Of a stretch of 64,000 bases of DNA, positions 24,000 through 37,140 are shown in pieces; positions within the stretch are counted from its first letter, which is position 1; every line of letters begins with the position of its first letter. Source of the DNA: Opisthorchis felineus (taxonomy: Eukaryota > Platyhelminthes > Trematoda > Opisthorchiida > Opisthorchiidae); NCBI GenBank assembly GCA_004794785.1, contig SJOL01005910.1:175513-239512 (forward strand), read 5' to 3'. Below the pieces are notes generated by a model. That model searched no databases and had not been told where the DNA came from. It worked only from the letters and a program-made list of their open reading frames with translations. A program made the translations under genes and the position numbers.

Positions 24000-26920
24000 T
24001 GTCTTCTTCCAGGTTGAACAGCTGAATCGTCGGTACGGCTGAATCACTGTACCGATGACGCTTTTGTATTAACTCAACCACTCTCGTTCCTTTATATATG
24101 CGCTTCTCGTTTCACCTTCGACAGTTCACACCAACCTTTAAGAATTCAACTTTTTCCGGTGGACAGCCTGTGGGGATGTATACCACCACAATCACGTACG
24201 GTTTAAAAACAAAACTCATCAACTGGAAGCCGGAGTCAGGCCAGAGGCTACCTGAAAGCAGAGTTTCCGTAAGAGGTTTGCTAATGAACCCAAGGCTGAC
24301 GAACAGTGACACCTGTTGAAAGAAGAGACGTACTAGATCACTGTCTTGCCAGCCACCGTGCAATCGACACGAAGGCAAGTGGCCGAAATCGTCGGGACTG
24401 TGGGATGTCCACTTGAGTGTAACTACTTGCAGCGAACCGCACATGAAAGGATTGTACCAATCAGAGAAAGTCTAGTGGAAATGATCCTGTATGATGGGCT
24501 GAAGGTACGGCAGTAAGTGAACGATCTAATATCCCACATTACTGACCGCCCCTCGGCAGTCAACAACATCTACCCTCATGTTTCATTGAGTTTGTCTTAC
24601 TGATCAGAAACCGATTTTATTGAGAACCCACGAGATTTCACAGGTCACCGAGCAGCTCAACAGTAATGAGGAAATTGGACTCCTATTCACTCAAGGAACG
24701 GCTATCTTCGTTTAAATTACGTGGATTGCTATTCAAGACTAAGTCCAGGCAAAGCAGAGTTTTTGTTAACTGAGGACATGACGCTTCAGAGATGCAAATT
24801 GGCACTTAAGTCGCCCTAGGGAAATTCCCCCTATCAAGAAGCTAATTTGGCTAACTCGAAGGTGTCTGCTTGTGGATGGACAATTTTCTTCTCGCTTTAA
24901 TGATTTCTGTGGGAATCTGTGAGCTGAATCTTCATCACAAAGTGCGCAAAGCTGCACTCGATTCGAAAGCTTGTCCCTAGTCTAGATGTATCCAGGCTGT
25001 CCTGGGCCACAAGTTGCCCAAAATCACAGCGAAGTCAGCGCGTTACTGTATATTTGCCAGCACTGCCAGTGGAACTAAAATACATTACTTGTTAACTACA
25101 GTGCTCCATTTGGCTGCGGGACAGTGTCACATGCTGCATGCGTTAGTTTGGTTCCATGTTTATAGGCTGACACGTGCAGAGAACCACTGACCTTGAAATG
25201 GACATGTGCTACAAGATGATGTTCTATCAGCCAACATTAAAGTAACTTGATTCAAATCCCAACTTAATCAAGCTCTGACTTTTTTCACTCCCACTTCAGG
25301 TTTAAATCTACGGGTGTGTGGAAGGTAGAAACGTTTTATCATCACGTCTCCACCAGTTGTGGACATCGGACCAGACCATTAGCCGTCTCTAATTCTGGTA
25401 TCCAACCATATAACATGAGCCTGAAAGCAAACACCTGTTGGCATATGTTCGTGAAAAAATCATGTGTTTGCCTTGAAAATGGATCATAAGGCTTCCTTAG
25501 GTGACGAAACACAGGTGTAGGTTTATGCTCCCAATGGTCTGACAGAAACTATTGGTTGTTGTTTCAAAATACCAAATAATAGATAAGCAAAATTTTTCGA
25601 ACGTTTTTGTCAAACCGCAATTCTTGTCGTTAGACTGTGGTTGTTTTAGGAAATTCGATTTATATAGCTCTTTGGAGGCTTTTAAAATGTCTTGTGAAAA
25701 CAATGTCTTTAACTTTGCATGTTGCATCGGGTTGCATCTTTGTTCCTAATGATAACGAAGGCATGAATTTTGAGTACTACTCAAGGTGACATATACTACT
25801 GAGAACACGAAACCGGTATACACGAGGTTTCTATCATTAAGTGACCTTGGCCTAATTCCTTCAACGTGCTGTTGTTTAGAATGATGTGAAGGCCGAGAAT
25901 GTTGCCCACTTCGACCTTAGGTTGGACTTTGCTTGTCGTTACTGTTAGATTTTATCAGACTTTTTCGCACCCGAAAATTGGTGGTTTTTCTTTAGAATAA
26001 TCTCCTGCTGGCCTTAACCTCCCTTGGTAGCTGACAACCTTAATGGTACTCCTAAGCCCCGACTCCTAATGGTCCCCCTAACCAAAGATTAACTACTGTC
26101 ACAGTACTCACAAATTTTTGCTGCTTGAGGCCGTCAGACTTGCTCGGGGTTTTTCGATCAGCCTTGATGACAGTTTCAATAGAATCTCCTCGGTTATCTA
26201 CCTGTTTTCGGTCGCTTGTTATTCACATCGAATTTAAAGTTTGAATTTGTTCACTTTTGTAGTTTTGAGCCGTATACAGTGTACGTTGCCCGTACGCTTG
26301 AAATAACCCGGTTCGGCGAATCCAGCTCTCAACGCGGGTTTGTCAATCAGTTTGTGCTGCAATTCCAAATTGAGCCACAAAATGCCAAGTAATCACAGAC
26401 AAAGTGAGGTGGTGACACTCGAAGAGAAGTGGGCGAAACTTTTTCCTTCCAATGCAGATATTAGCCTGGCCTGGAGCCATTCATCCCATGAAACTGATGT
26501 AAGAAGTCCATCAGTGTATGATCGATCATACTTCATATACTTGTTGCATGGTCGAAACCTGGACTGGACCAAATTAGGCAGACTACCTGCCTGAATAGGA
26601 GATAGCGTCTCACCCAACACTAAATGAAGCTACTTCGGCAAGTACAGCTTTCTCCAATGTTATGGTGCATATTCGGTGCAGCCTTACCGAAGGGTGAGTT
26701 GTGGATTTTTTGGTATTCATGAATGCCTCCCGATAGGTTTTTGCTATGAACGAAAAGGCAGACTGCATGCTAACCGCTGAGGAGATAAACTATTTCGAAT
26801 GGGTAGATATTGAAAAGTAACCAACCAGGTGATTATGTATGCTCAAAATCTCCTGAATTTTTTCTCATTTTTGTTTCTTGGGTACTTTGCCTAATTACAA
26901 GGGTGAAACGCAAGTATCTT
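24000..26920. other. Gene-poor stretch, nothing recognised
   Basis: A 110-codon minus-strand frame at 24,112-24,444 and shorter frames elsewhere show no domain or splice context. I see no clear repeat. Confidence 0.4.
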
Positions 26921-26924
26921 CAAA

Positions 26925-27150
26925 CTCGACAAATACTCTTATTTGCACACAAATAGGGTTTTGACAAGAGATTCAGATGAATCCAGCTGAATCCCTCGTT
27001 TATGATGGCCCACTTCAACTGGCACTGCACATAAGTTTGCCTTAAATTTTTTGATGGCGTACAACCGGTTTCGCCCTTCTTAGGGCCCATCAGGTAGGCG
27101 CAGTTCCCGCAGTGGGAGCGGACCATCATAAACAGAGGATTTAGCTTGAT
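26925..27150 (-). repeat. H3 repeat with hammerhead block
   Basis: Contains TCTTATTTGCACACAAATAG and the GAATCCAGCTGAATCCCTCG motif, then the ribozyme block on the minus strand at 27,056-27,102. The neighbouring plus-strand stretch 27,225-27,265 (GGGGACTGCGCCCCAAGAAG) is a second copy with the CTGATGA part deleted. Confidence 0.65.
27056..27102 (-). ncRNA. Hammerhead ribozyme in H3, nearly complete
   Basis: Minus strand: GCGCCTAC arm, CTGATGG (last core base A9 changed to G), perfect GCCC/GGGC stem II with loop TAAGAA, GAAA, palindromic ACCGGT, GTT triplet, then GTACGCC pairing with the first arm with one mismatch. GTT is an acceptable NUH-type triplet. The A9 change should reduce or abolish cleavage. 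Confidence 0.6.
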
Positions 27151-27679
27151 TCGGTTGAGTCTTCTGTCAATAATGTATCCGTATGTCGAAATCTGTCCAG
27201 TTTGGGTTCAAATGGCCCAAACGGTTGAGGAAGCATCGGGGACTGCGCCCCAAGAAGGACGAAGGCAGCATCGCTGCTTCCATAAATATGGAGATACTGG
27301 TCACCTGAAGGAAATCTCTTAGTGCCTTTACACTCACATCATAGAGGACAATAGGACTTTACCTCTGAACGCCTTGTAGTATGCAATGTGGGAATTCGCT
27401 GTTCATTGTACTCCTCCCTGTTGGCCTTCCTGGCATGGCCGAATCTTAAGGAACTGAGTTCAATCGAGTGAAGCCTGCGGGATTATTGCAGCGCTGAAGC
27501 CCAACCACCACAACAAGGTGGCAGCTTTGGGTCAGGATTTGCAAAATCTACTTAATTGCGTTAGTCGTACTTAATCTTCTACAGTGATTCGGAAACGCTG
27601 ATCGATCACTTAATTTAAACCATATATCGTTTTTGGAATTGTCCTTTGTAAGAGGAAATTTGGGAACAGTTCAGCTGAA

Positions 27680-27830
27680 CTTTTGTCCTGTAAGTGAAGC
27701 TAACCTATTCAAAGAAAGCCAAGAAGTACCTAACAGTTGTTTCATCCTTACTGAGAAACACCAGCAGTGCGCAACATGTCGACTAATAGTTGAGGTCAAA
27801 ACCATTCGACCAACAGCGACTGAGTCGCAA
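27680..27830 (-). mobile_element. SINE H1 copy (minus strand)
   Basis: Minus strand shows a ribozyme-derived GCGCACTGCTGGTG, AAGGATGAAACAACTGTTAG and the family tail GCTTCACTTACAGGAC. The tRNA-like head is heavily decayed. The hammerhead remnant (27,726-27,772) has lost part of CTGATGA. Confidence 0.6.
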
Positions 27831-28754
27831 TGTGACTAACTCTGACTTAGGTAGCATATAGCTTCTCATCTTCCGATCAGGCGGTCGCGTTCTAACTGGC
27901 TTCTTGAGCGACGAATACTCTGATAAAAGTTTACTCGTCCTGCAAATCGTTCTTCCTTCCCAGCAACTTATCAGTTGAGGACATTTTAGAATTTTGAACG
28001 GGAATTTCGTCCTTCGCTTAGTTCTAGCTGGTTGGGGTATCTGTCGGCTTCTATTGCGCCTTTTAACGCTCAAGCGTCATCTAGTGTGAGTTTAGATTGT
28101 CTATGTTGTGTTGGATTTCCGTCTTTCCATCAGATCGATTTTTGACTCTAAGCTTTACCAAACCAACCGGTTTATCCTGTCAAAATACTCCTCACCGGAT
28201 CATTGCATTGCGAATGGCGCGTCGACTGTAGCTGATGTGTATTATTGCTTGTGGTTGCGATTGGTTGCGCCAGAATGCGTCATCGATATTATCCCCCGCA
28301 TGGTGACAAACGGCACTTTACATCTAGGTGAAATGAAAATTGATCCTAGCATTTATTACCAACAGTCAAACCACCGCCTGGCCAAATACTCTGTGCCACC
28401 AGATTCGACTCACTGCTAGTCGACATCAAAACAGGACTAGTCCTGACTACTAGGTTGGCTGTGAACCCATGCGTGTGAGTTTCATACTGCTCTGAAGAGA
28501 AAGCAAGCAAGGTTAAGTATCATGAGTTTCTAGCGCTGGGCCGGCATGTACTGTTCGCTGAAAAGACCCACATGAGCCTTTTATCAGGGGAATGCACAGG
28601 AAAGTGAGTTGCCTGTGTCCTAGAGAGACTGAAAATGAAGGCCTTGTCCTAATCGGTTACGCCAGACAGCTTGTCGCTTGAAACTGCTAGTGGTGAAATA
28701 TACCATAAGATTTGGCAGATCTCTCCAAACCAAGCTACTCGTGCTTTTGCAGAT

Positions 28755-28860
28755 GGTTGCAGGATTTCTATAATTCACGTTTGCATCACTGTCGTTTGAA
28801 CAGTCCTCCTCAGATCCTGGCCTAATTATTCAAATGACGCGTCCCTTTTTTTATGGAATC
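28755..28860 (-). mobile_element. SINE H2, 3' fragment
   Basis: On the minus strand the stretch shares CCAGGATCTGAGGAGGACTG and the terminal AAATCCTGCAACC with the copy at 23,335. The tRNA head and ribozyme are absent, so it is truncated at its 5' end. Confidence 0.6.
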
Positions 28861-29638
28861 ACATCGAGTGTTGGAACAAATGGCCGGTTGAAATTGCCAG
28901 TACACGCAAACGTTCAAGCTAGGCTAGATGTCATTCCGGCATGAGTAAGTGGAAACATATTCAAGCGGAAGCCCTAACAAGGCCTCAGTAGATGAGACAT
29001 TTTGTTCGCCCAGTAGGGTTTTCATAAAACATTGTGAATTAGCCGCTGCATTTGTATCTGCCTGAGCTTAGTACTCACCTTAACCCGTCAGAGGTTCCAG
29101 TTCACTGACTGCAGATCAGGTGGCTGTGGATCCGTTCACCCCACCTATATGCTGGCTGCGTTTAACCACAAAACATAGACGATAAGCGACGACGGCCGTA
29201 AAAGACGTATTATTTTGAAATAACGACGGTCAACTTCCGTCAGTTGACGTGTCTAATTAGCATGGACTATTGTGACGTATAGTAATCGCGTAGAGAGAGA
29301 GGGTAATCTATTTTAGTTTATTTTTCCGGAATGAGAATGATTCAATGCTGATTGATTATACCCTGCTCAAATGTGACTAGCATACATAGACTTAATCGGT
29401 TTGCTTCAGACGATGGTAGTCGATGTGTTGTCCGACACGTGTGAAGATGCATCTGGAAGGTAGGGGCTTAATTTGTTTGGAAGTAAATAAACCAGTGCTC
29501 TCAGCATGATCAAGATGGTTGTCACCTTCTACTCGAGCCATATGACCCACCCTGTCTCTAAAAGAACCGTTCAGAAAAAAAGAACGAGAAGCACAGATTG
29601 CAGCTCAGTCTAATCGAGGAAGATGTGATAGATGTCAT

Positions 29639-29849
29639 CTAAATCTGTTCATACAGCTCCATGAAATCAGGCAACATGGCTTCAGCGACATGTGTTGGAG
29701 AGCTCCTCACACACTCCGATGTGCCTCCAACTATGTGAATGCAACTAGCGCATGATATTAGCAAAATTTTGGGGTACATCCCGTTGAAAAGGACTAGCCG
29801 GTTGGCAAAATCGAACACACTCTTGGGACGTAACTTTTCCCGCATTTCG
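29639..29849 (-). other. Possible terminal exon of an unknown gene
   Basis: A 68-codon minus-strand frame ending in TAG is preceded at 29,850 by a good acceptor (TTTCATTTCGGCAG on the minus strand). The peptide starts with MREKLRPKSVFDFANRL after the splice point. I recognise no family. No matching upstream exon was found, and a chance ORF is a serious alternative. Confidence 0.2.
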
Positions 29850-30576
29850 CTGCCGAAATGAAACCAGGAAATTCATTGCACTTTTATTCCGTTCGAAAAA
29901 AAATCGCACCCAAAGACAGGGTCATGCTATGCGAGAAACCAGCTAAAATTGGTCCCTCCAAAAGAAGCAACTACGTAACCAATTTTTGACACGTTTTAGT
30001 ATCCTAAGAAGCAATCCCTCCAAAATCCAGTTTCGTTTCGTGAAGGTATTTGACCAGTCAACCCATAGTTCTCAGCGCGAAGTTGTTTATTGGCCAACAC
30101 GAACTAAGCTCCAATACGTTATCAGATACGAAGTATCCCCTTTGCGGAGTTTTTGAAACGTAAAGATTCTCAAGCGTCCCCTTGAACTTTCCCGGATGTT
30201 CTTTGAATATTGAACAATAACTGGCATAGACAATGCAAAGCGGTCGCCTAATTTGTCTACTAACCTTCGATCAAATGTGGGGACGGAACTTTGACACTTG
30301 ACCAGATACTACTCACATGTTTCATCAGTATTATGCACCATTACCTGGGTACACCGAGTGTAGAGTGGTGCTGGTGTTCCGGGGCCGGTTGGTGGCTGTC
30401 CTAAATGCCTCCAACACATTCATGAAGGTAGAAAAACTGACCTACGCTTCGAACCGAAACGACAGGATAATATCAACAAAGGCGCCATCGGGAGGTCCTG
30501 TAATTTGGTTATGCCCATTTTCAAAAACAGACAAAAATAACTCCATGCCATATCAACATTTGGGTGGTGAAATCAG

Positions 30577-31600
30577 ATAGGCTACTTTTATTGTTCGTAC
30601 TCTGGGATCACAAGTTGATCCTGGCGATTTGCTGAATTTCTTCTGTATTGATATGTGTTGTTTATCAGAACCAAGGATCCCGAACGCTAATGCCGTAGCC
30701 AGCTGTCTGCCCAGCCGCTTGCTCCGTTCTTCTGACCACTGGCGCAAGGTCTGTCACTGCTGAAAATGTAGGGCAGAGGAGTTGTTATGTGACTGGATAC
30801 TATTTGAATTGGCATCGTGTTACAAATGCCCCCGAGGATGTGAAATCCACTACTGTCTGCTTATTGTATCTGCTTAGATCTTAACAGACTGCAGCTTGGA
30901 ATCTCTGAAAGGCAGTTTTTCATTATGCACTTTGTGCTGTCGCCCAGCGGGGTGGAAGCCTATAAGTAAATGTGGTCGCTTGCAACAGCAATATGCTCTG
31001 CTGAGGATCAAATGGGTAGCCGTCTCGAGTTAGAAGCACATGTGTTTTGAGAACGCCAAAGGTAATTGCCTGCTGACCATGTTCCTCTTCAGAACCAGTA
31101 TTATGGTCAGGATGTGGCCAGCTCCGGAGCTGAATAGACCAGCGCTTACCACTGGCGACGATGAGTCATCACTGCTCTCTCCCTCCGGAATAGGAGAAAT
31201 GAATACCAATCCTGGACTTGTTAATTGCCCTTCTGTTGACACTTCTGCATAATATACACACAACTCATTTGACCACCAAGAGACCCGTAGACCCAGGAAG
31301 TATCAGGGCTGCCTCCCCTGCCTGACACATGACGGGGTCCGATCATTAACATAAATTTTTTAAGATGCACGCGATACCAGAAATTCCGTCTGCAACGGAA
31401 CCCAGACAGCCACATTTGAACTTGATATTTCTGATGAGAATAGCTTCGCCTAAGACCCGGAGAGAGATTCTTATAGTCGTAACTACAATCCACCTCGAGG
31501 AATCGTCCGAAAACAAGTAAATGCGAGTGTAACGAACGACCGGGAAGCCTGGTGGGTTGAACAACTGAAACAGGTGAAAAATGCTAAAAGTATCTGCAAG
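30577..31600 (+). pseudogene. LINE endonuclease fragment, dead
   Basis: The plus strand encodes ATFIVRTLGSQVD and then IDMCCLSEPRI near 30,583-30,690, matching the N terminus of AP-like endonucleases of animal non-LTR retrotransposons (usual form: TFNVRTL ... CLSETRI). Further on, CLLIVSA near 30,856 matches the CLFIVSAYAPTD block, and NDREAWWVEQLKQ near 31,525 matches the linker between endonuclease and reverse transcriptase. Internal stops and the missing metal-binding blocks show it is inactive. A healthy element would use this domain to nick target DNA. Confidence 0.75.
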
Positions 31601-32790
31601 CCGTTTCTTCCTCCCCTGCTATAGGTGGTTCTCAAGCGGAATATCGACTGCATAGAAGCTATATCGACCACATGCTCACTGCCAAACTTTAGAGTGGCGT
31701 CATACAAAGAGGAGATACATACGTTTGCTGTTCATTGACTCCATGAATGTGTTTGTTTCCCTCAACCATATTTGCTCAACAGGGAATGTGTCCATAAAGG
31801 TTTTGAGCACACACACTTCTAGGCGTGTAAATTTGCGGGGAACTCTCCAGGGTCTCCGTAGAAAACTTCCGACAATGCTGTCCACCAACTTTACCAGTGA
31901 ACGGCTCAGTCATCGCTGAAATAATGGGACAATCAAAAAATGGTTATAAAGCTGGCGATGTTCAAGTAGTAGCTGATGAATGCGTGGACGGTATTGCTCG
32001 TACATCTAAATATAAACGAGGTTCGAAAGCGCCTTCACTAAACTGATTACTGATCAGAATGCGCTTTGCGTCCGTCAAGTACTGTGATGCTGACTAGCAC
32101 ACCAGCGAAGGAACAATAGTACAAGCTCACAGCAGAAAAGCATCAGATCATCATCATACTCTACCCTATTCGAACCCCATTTTGTGCAATATCGCCGTCT
32201 ACCTTGTCTCTGACTGCGGCTGCGTGGCAAACGTTTGCTCCAATTTTGCTCCCTATTCTTAAGTACAACCGAGTGAAAATGAAGTGTATCAGTGTGTACC
32301 GATTGCATTGCATTGCTAATTACCGAGCCCCAATTTCAGGGACTACCTGACTGGAGTATCGAGTTTGTAGTCAAGACTAAGCAGTTAAAAATCATTGAGG
32401 TAACTTTGATGTACCCCACCCCTTTAATTCTCTCGCATGGCTGGAATCCCCATCCTGCTGACAAAGCGGCTGATGTGGGCTGCAAGCATGTCATTGAATC
32501 GATTAGGTTTTGCAGTTGGAGTATCCCTTCAGTGTGGAGCTTATACTAATGTTGGTCTTATGCTTGAACAAATTAATGAACTTCCATCGCTGGAGCATAA
32601 TGACAACGTGATTCCTGTGTTTAGTTACGTGTACCATGGTGAAAAAGGCGTTGTACATTCGCCCATCCAAAAAGTTGCACACCTCTGACATCTCGAAAGC
32701 GCAAATCGATGGACGATGTCCAAGCTTTCTGAGCTTGCTGGTCAAAATCGTATACTGACTGCAGTCACGTCAAAAACTAAACCAGAAACC
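31601..32790. other. Stretch between LINE fragments, unresolved
   Basis: No RT motif follows the endonuclease remnant directly. The plus-strand frame at 32,437-32,688 is open but not recognised. It may be decayed LINE sequence or unrelated insertion. Confidence 0.35.
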
Positions 32791-32879
32791 CGTTAGAGAA
32801 CTGAGCAGGCTTCTCTGAAGCTGAACGTGAAAATGGCTACACCAGCGAAACAATGCTTCGTACCCTCAAAAGACTAATA

Positions 32880-34125
32880 TGGGTGAATTGTTCTGGCCAT
32901 TTTACATAGCCGTTCGAAATTACTGCATCAGCCTCATCAGAACCGGCGAATGGTTCTCAACCAAATTTATGGAAGAAAAGTTAAATACGGAGTTCTGCTG
33001 CTGGCAACAAACACTGGTATCGCGAGCAGTCTACCAAAAGCTGACAACAGCCTTAGACATCAGCAGGCTGGATCTGAAGCGGGGTTTGAATTGATTGTAC
33101 AAGATCAGCTGGATACTATCCTCTTTTCGCCAGAATAGCAAAATCTCGCGGAAGAGCAGTCATCTGGAGGGAACCGATTTTCACCAAAAACGTTGGCGAG
33201 ATTATCAGACGAACTGCAGGGATTATTGGCTGAATGGTCAACAAACCGCGCTGGTTAGGTGGAAACAAGGAATGATCACACCAATATCCAAAACAGAAGT
33301 CGTTCCAACCAGTTGCCCTTCTTCTTCTTCTGCTAGAGGTCATGGAACCTAAAGTAGATGAATTCGCGAGGCGAATTGCATTCTGTCACCATTGCAACAT
33401 GCATCTCTTCGCGAACACTCACGCTCGATGATCGCGAGTGACCCATGGCCGAAGGCAGTAGATAACAGTACTGGAATTGACCTACTTTGGGTCCTTTTAA
33501 GCATTCGAGAGATAATAGAACATTACTCTAGGAATTTCAGCCCTCTAAGTTGGATACAGGGCCATTATCAGTCAACTAACCTGGTCTTTCGAGTAAACGG
33601 TAGCATCTTCGTTCAAATTTCAGTTAACTATCGATTCCTATGGGGTTTACTTTGAGTATCTCATCCTTCTTCGGCTTTGCATCAAGGATATGCCAACGAA
33701 TATACGATCTATCATATTTATTTCCACGTGACTCGTAAAGAGAAGGATCAGCTGAATAACAAGACCATTGGGTCTCAATGCAACTAGGTCCTGCCTGCCG
33801 ATCAAATCGTACTCGAGTCCCTTCCAAGGTCAGCAACCAATAGGGTATTTCCAGGGGAAAGTTTGGAAAATTCGACAAATCTGTGTTTCCCAAAATGCTG
33901 AATGAATAAGCCAGGCGTCATTTGGAATTTGCCGTTATAGTTTGGTGCCCATGGATAAAACATGATCAGAAATTATCGGAACAACCAGAAGGACAGCTGG
34001 CAGAAGTTTGTTCAGGGTGTGTCGTGTACTCTTATCGTCAATTCACTGGTGAGGGTATGAAGGAAATCCCTATTTGGAGGGAGCGAATAGTAGAGAACTA
34101 CTGCAATCGGCATAGACGGTGAATT
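32880..34125 (+). pseudogene. LINE reverse-transcriptase region, dead
   Basis: Several plus-strand frames together trace an RT: RWKQGMITPI near 33,262 (the DWK...TPIFK block), WIQGHYQSTNLVFRVNGSI near 33,550 (the block before motif B), and LEFAVIVWCPWIKHDQKL near 33,919 (the C-terminal thumb block usually seen as LEYCVQAWCPWLKKD). Frames change repeatedly and the motif A and ADD boxes are not seen, so it is inactive. The motif style differs from the 17.5-kb fragment, so this is a second LINE clade. Confidence 0.7.
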
Positions 34126-34129
34126 GATG

Positions 34130-36035
34130 GCTACGTGTGTGTAAAATAGTGGCTATTCGCAAAGCAACAATAGGAGGTTTGGGACACTGGACAGACAATA
34201 AACAAGCACTCAAGTCCACATCAATGGAGTTCAGTAGCTGAACGGGCCACCATACACAGTAAGTAGCTGAGCACAGCTCACAGATCAACGAACATATTTC
34301 AACTGGACAAAACAGTTGGATACCCCTATGCTTTAGCCTGTAGCTGCTTGATATTTTCGTACTTCAAATGAAAAATGCATGCATAAAGCACGATTAGAAA
34401 GTGTGCCACAACCTGGCTGATTTGGAACGACTGGTTAACTTGACTGGTATGTATAATTTCCCATAATTCGAAAAGCACAGGTGGTCCCGTGTGACATGTT
34501 TGAAGGGGACTTTCACCGAAATAGTCGGCTGCAGTGACTGACCAGATGGATTTTTGAATCCTCGAAGTAAAGCTGTTTTCTACTCGTAATTGCGGGACAT
34601 GTATGCTGCGATGACCTTGAGCACTACAACTGATGGGATCCCTATTCCTTCGGAGAGCCGTCAGCCCCCTTGAAATGCGCAGCCATTTTATGAGGCAGTC
34701 TAGGGGAAGTTTTAATATCCGTGTGACAGGAACAGGTGAATGGTTAGGTTTTCTCCAGGCAACTAAGGTTTGCATACCTATGGAGGCATCGGTACAACTT
34801 TCCTCTGAGAAAGAACTGGTCAAGAAAGACCGGTTATAAAATCCGCACACTTCGATCGTCCAAAGATTAACCGCGAATTATTAATAAACACAGTCAAAAT
34901 ACATTTAAAAGCAACTAATCAGCTTAATCTCGAAACGCATCGGTTGCGCGCAAAAGTACTGGCAGAGACATTGACACCTTGCTCGATACCTCGAAATCAG
35001 CTAGTCCTCGAGATGATGGTTTCGAGCCAACCCTTGCTGCTTTGCAGACGATTAACTTGAAGAGCCATGCTGGAGTATTGCAAAGATACCCAGACTCTTA
35101 ATTCGAAAAAGAACCTCAAAACCTTGAGTAAATACCAATGTGATATTGTGTGAGTATTACTTGGCCTAAAATTAGTCGTTGATCTGTTCGCCGAGCCTTG
35201 GAAACTTTTCGTCACCAATCGAGCTAGCATCAGTGCGCGGTTGGGTAGGTACTTCATCCTTATCCGCTTGAGTTTATGAAGCTTTCAAAGACCAGCTGAT
35301 ATCTACTGCTGTGGTTGGCTAACTGAAACTAATTTCTTAGAATCCCATTGGTTTGTTCCGGATTGTGTTGCGTTGTGTATAAAATGGTGACCTAAGATAG
35401 GATTCTGGATGGTCCGAACCCTGTTGAACAGGAAAAATGGTGACAAATCCAGAAACTTAACATCGACTGTTGAGAAGTGGACCAAATGTTATGGTATTGA
35501 CCTTACAGTTTCCAGCAAGACAGAAAGAATCTGTGCAACTATGAACAGTGGCACCCTCTTCTTGGCTGGAAAGCAGACAGGAAGAAGACATAAATAGAAT
35601 GAAATTGACCGTGATTATTGATCCATCTGCGTTGCTTCTGTCACGTGAAACCCATGGAAACGTATCCCATCTGAGAACAGACAGCTAGAGTCTGCTAACC
35701 CGACGAAGAACAAAACTGGGATACAGTGACTCACATCAATCGAATTTTAAAAAAAGTTTTAATTTTCGAGGCTTTGGAAACCCTGTTTTTTACACACGCA
35801 TGGGCCACACAGCGAGACGAGCCGCGTTTCGGGCTTGTGCTCAGGTACTTGAGCTTAAACATCTCCTTCACAAGCGACTGACGACGAAAGTACCAGCATT
35901 GGTGGGCCTATGGAACTGCTTGACCTATGGATGCACGTGCGTGAGCGGAATCAGACGTGTAGGACAACAGTGCTCGAATTCTAAATCACTCGCAATGCTT
36001 CGGCTGGTTAGTTAAGGCAAGCCAATGAATATGCG
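34130..36035. other. Gene-poor stretch with one S4 repeat
   Basis: The long minus-strand frame at 34,326-34,850 (174 codons) is not recognised and is within chance expectation. A minus-strand S4 stem-loop repeat lies at 35,178-35,255. Nothing else is supported. Confidence 0.4.
35178..35255 (-). repeat. S4 stem-loop repeat
   Basis: On the minus strand: CGCACTGATG, a GCTCGATTGGTGACGAAAAG hairpin side, then CCAAGGCTCGGCGAACAG. It matches the 16.3-kb and 43.96-kb copies and keeps the 5' CACTGATG and 3' CTCGGCGAACA ends. Confidence 0.55.
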
Positions 36036-36040
36036 CTTCT

Positions 36041-36103
36041 ACTGCACTTATATATGATGTATATATACATAGAATATTATATATATATATATATAAGTGC
36101 AGT
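36041..36103. repeat. TA-rich perfect-arm hairpin
   Basis: ACTGCACTTATATAT at the left is matched in inverse by ATATATAAGTGCAGT at the right, giving about 15 bp of perfect arms around a TA-rich centre. It could extrude as a cruciform. It may be a short palindromic element or simply a microsatellite bounded by an inverted repeat. Confidence 0.7.
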
Positions 36104-36556
36104 GAGGGCACACATTTACTGCTGGGAGCCAAAAAGGCATCTGGTGGCCCGTACCATATGTGAGACGCGCGTATGCATACACATCTGGCCAGCTGGTGCT
36201 ATTATTTAGCGGGAATTATACAAAAATGGTCACAGACGGTCAATTCTAGAACTACTGGAGCCTCAATGATCCGCGATATCCAAAGCATTACGGCAGAACT
36301 TTACTGCCACTGGTGAGAACAGCTCAGAAGTTGAAAACAACGGCGCCAGCTGCGGATAGACCTGGGGCTGAATTACTAATAAACAGAAGCCAGAAGACAC
36401 GCATGGGATTCTGTAGTTAGCCAAGATTTGATTTGGTCCCGTCTACACAGTGACCATTATTGAAAGTCACCTCTGGCAACATCGCGGGCTCAACACACCG
36501 AATTGCTCAAAATACAGAGTCATTTGTTAGGTTGGGTTCTGTATGACGATGGTTAC

Positions 36557-36690
36557 ATATATATANNNNNNNNNNNNNNNNNNNNNNNNNNNNNNNNNNN
36601 NNNNNNNNNNNNNNNNNNNNNNNNNNNNNNNNNNNNNNNNNNNNNNNNNNNNNNNNNNNNNNNNNNATGTATATATATATATATATACGT
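36557..36690. other. Assembly gap inside a TA microsatellite
   Basis: Bases 36,566-36,666 are N. Both edges are (TA)n, so the gap is probably an unresolved dinucleotide repeat of unknown true length. Open frames that cross it have no meaning. Confidence 0.95.
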
Positions 36691-37140
36691 ATATGCCTAT
36701 AGTGTTTTCTCTGAGGACTTCTTACGCACATTGACAAACCCCAGTACGAAAAGACGCTGATCGTCGTTTCCAGGCATAAAAACAAAACGAAACGCGTGGA
36801 AATCAAGACTTGTTTGTACATGTGCTGTATAGATCAGAGCAATACATCATACAGATGAACCAAGTGAAGTTCCACACCCAGCTTACTATGCACTGATGTA
36901 CTTTGTCCATTTCTGGCAACAGGGAAGTGTCGGGTGAGCAGATGATACTTAAGTAATATGTGTGAAGCAGAAATATTATTGCAAAACCTGAATTTTCAGA
37001 TTATCTTCGCATTTTCCTACAATATATCGTGTGAAGCATGCTATTCGCTTGGTCTCTACATGAAAATCTATTGAAAATGTGTGTACTGTTCAGTTGTCAC
37101 AACACACAAGTGCAATACTACTTGAAAGTAGTAGTTCGCA

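Noticed and set aside
34326..34850. 174-codon minus-strand open frame, second longest in the window
   Set aside because: About one frame of this length is expected by chance in 64 kb. No domain, no splice signals and no homologue I recognise.
36503..36821. Three open frames crossing the N gap
   Set aside because: They are open only because N codons are not counted as stops.
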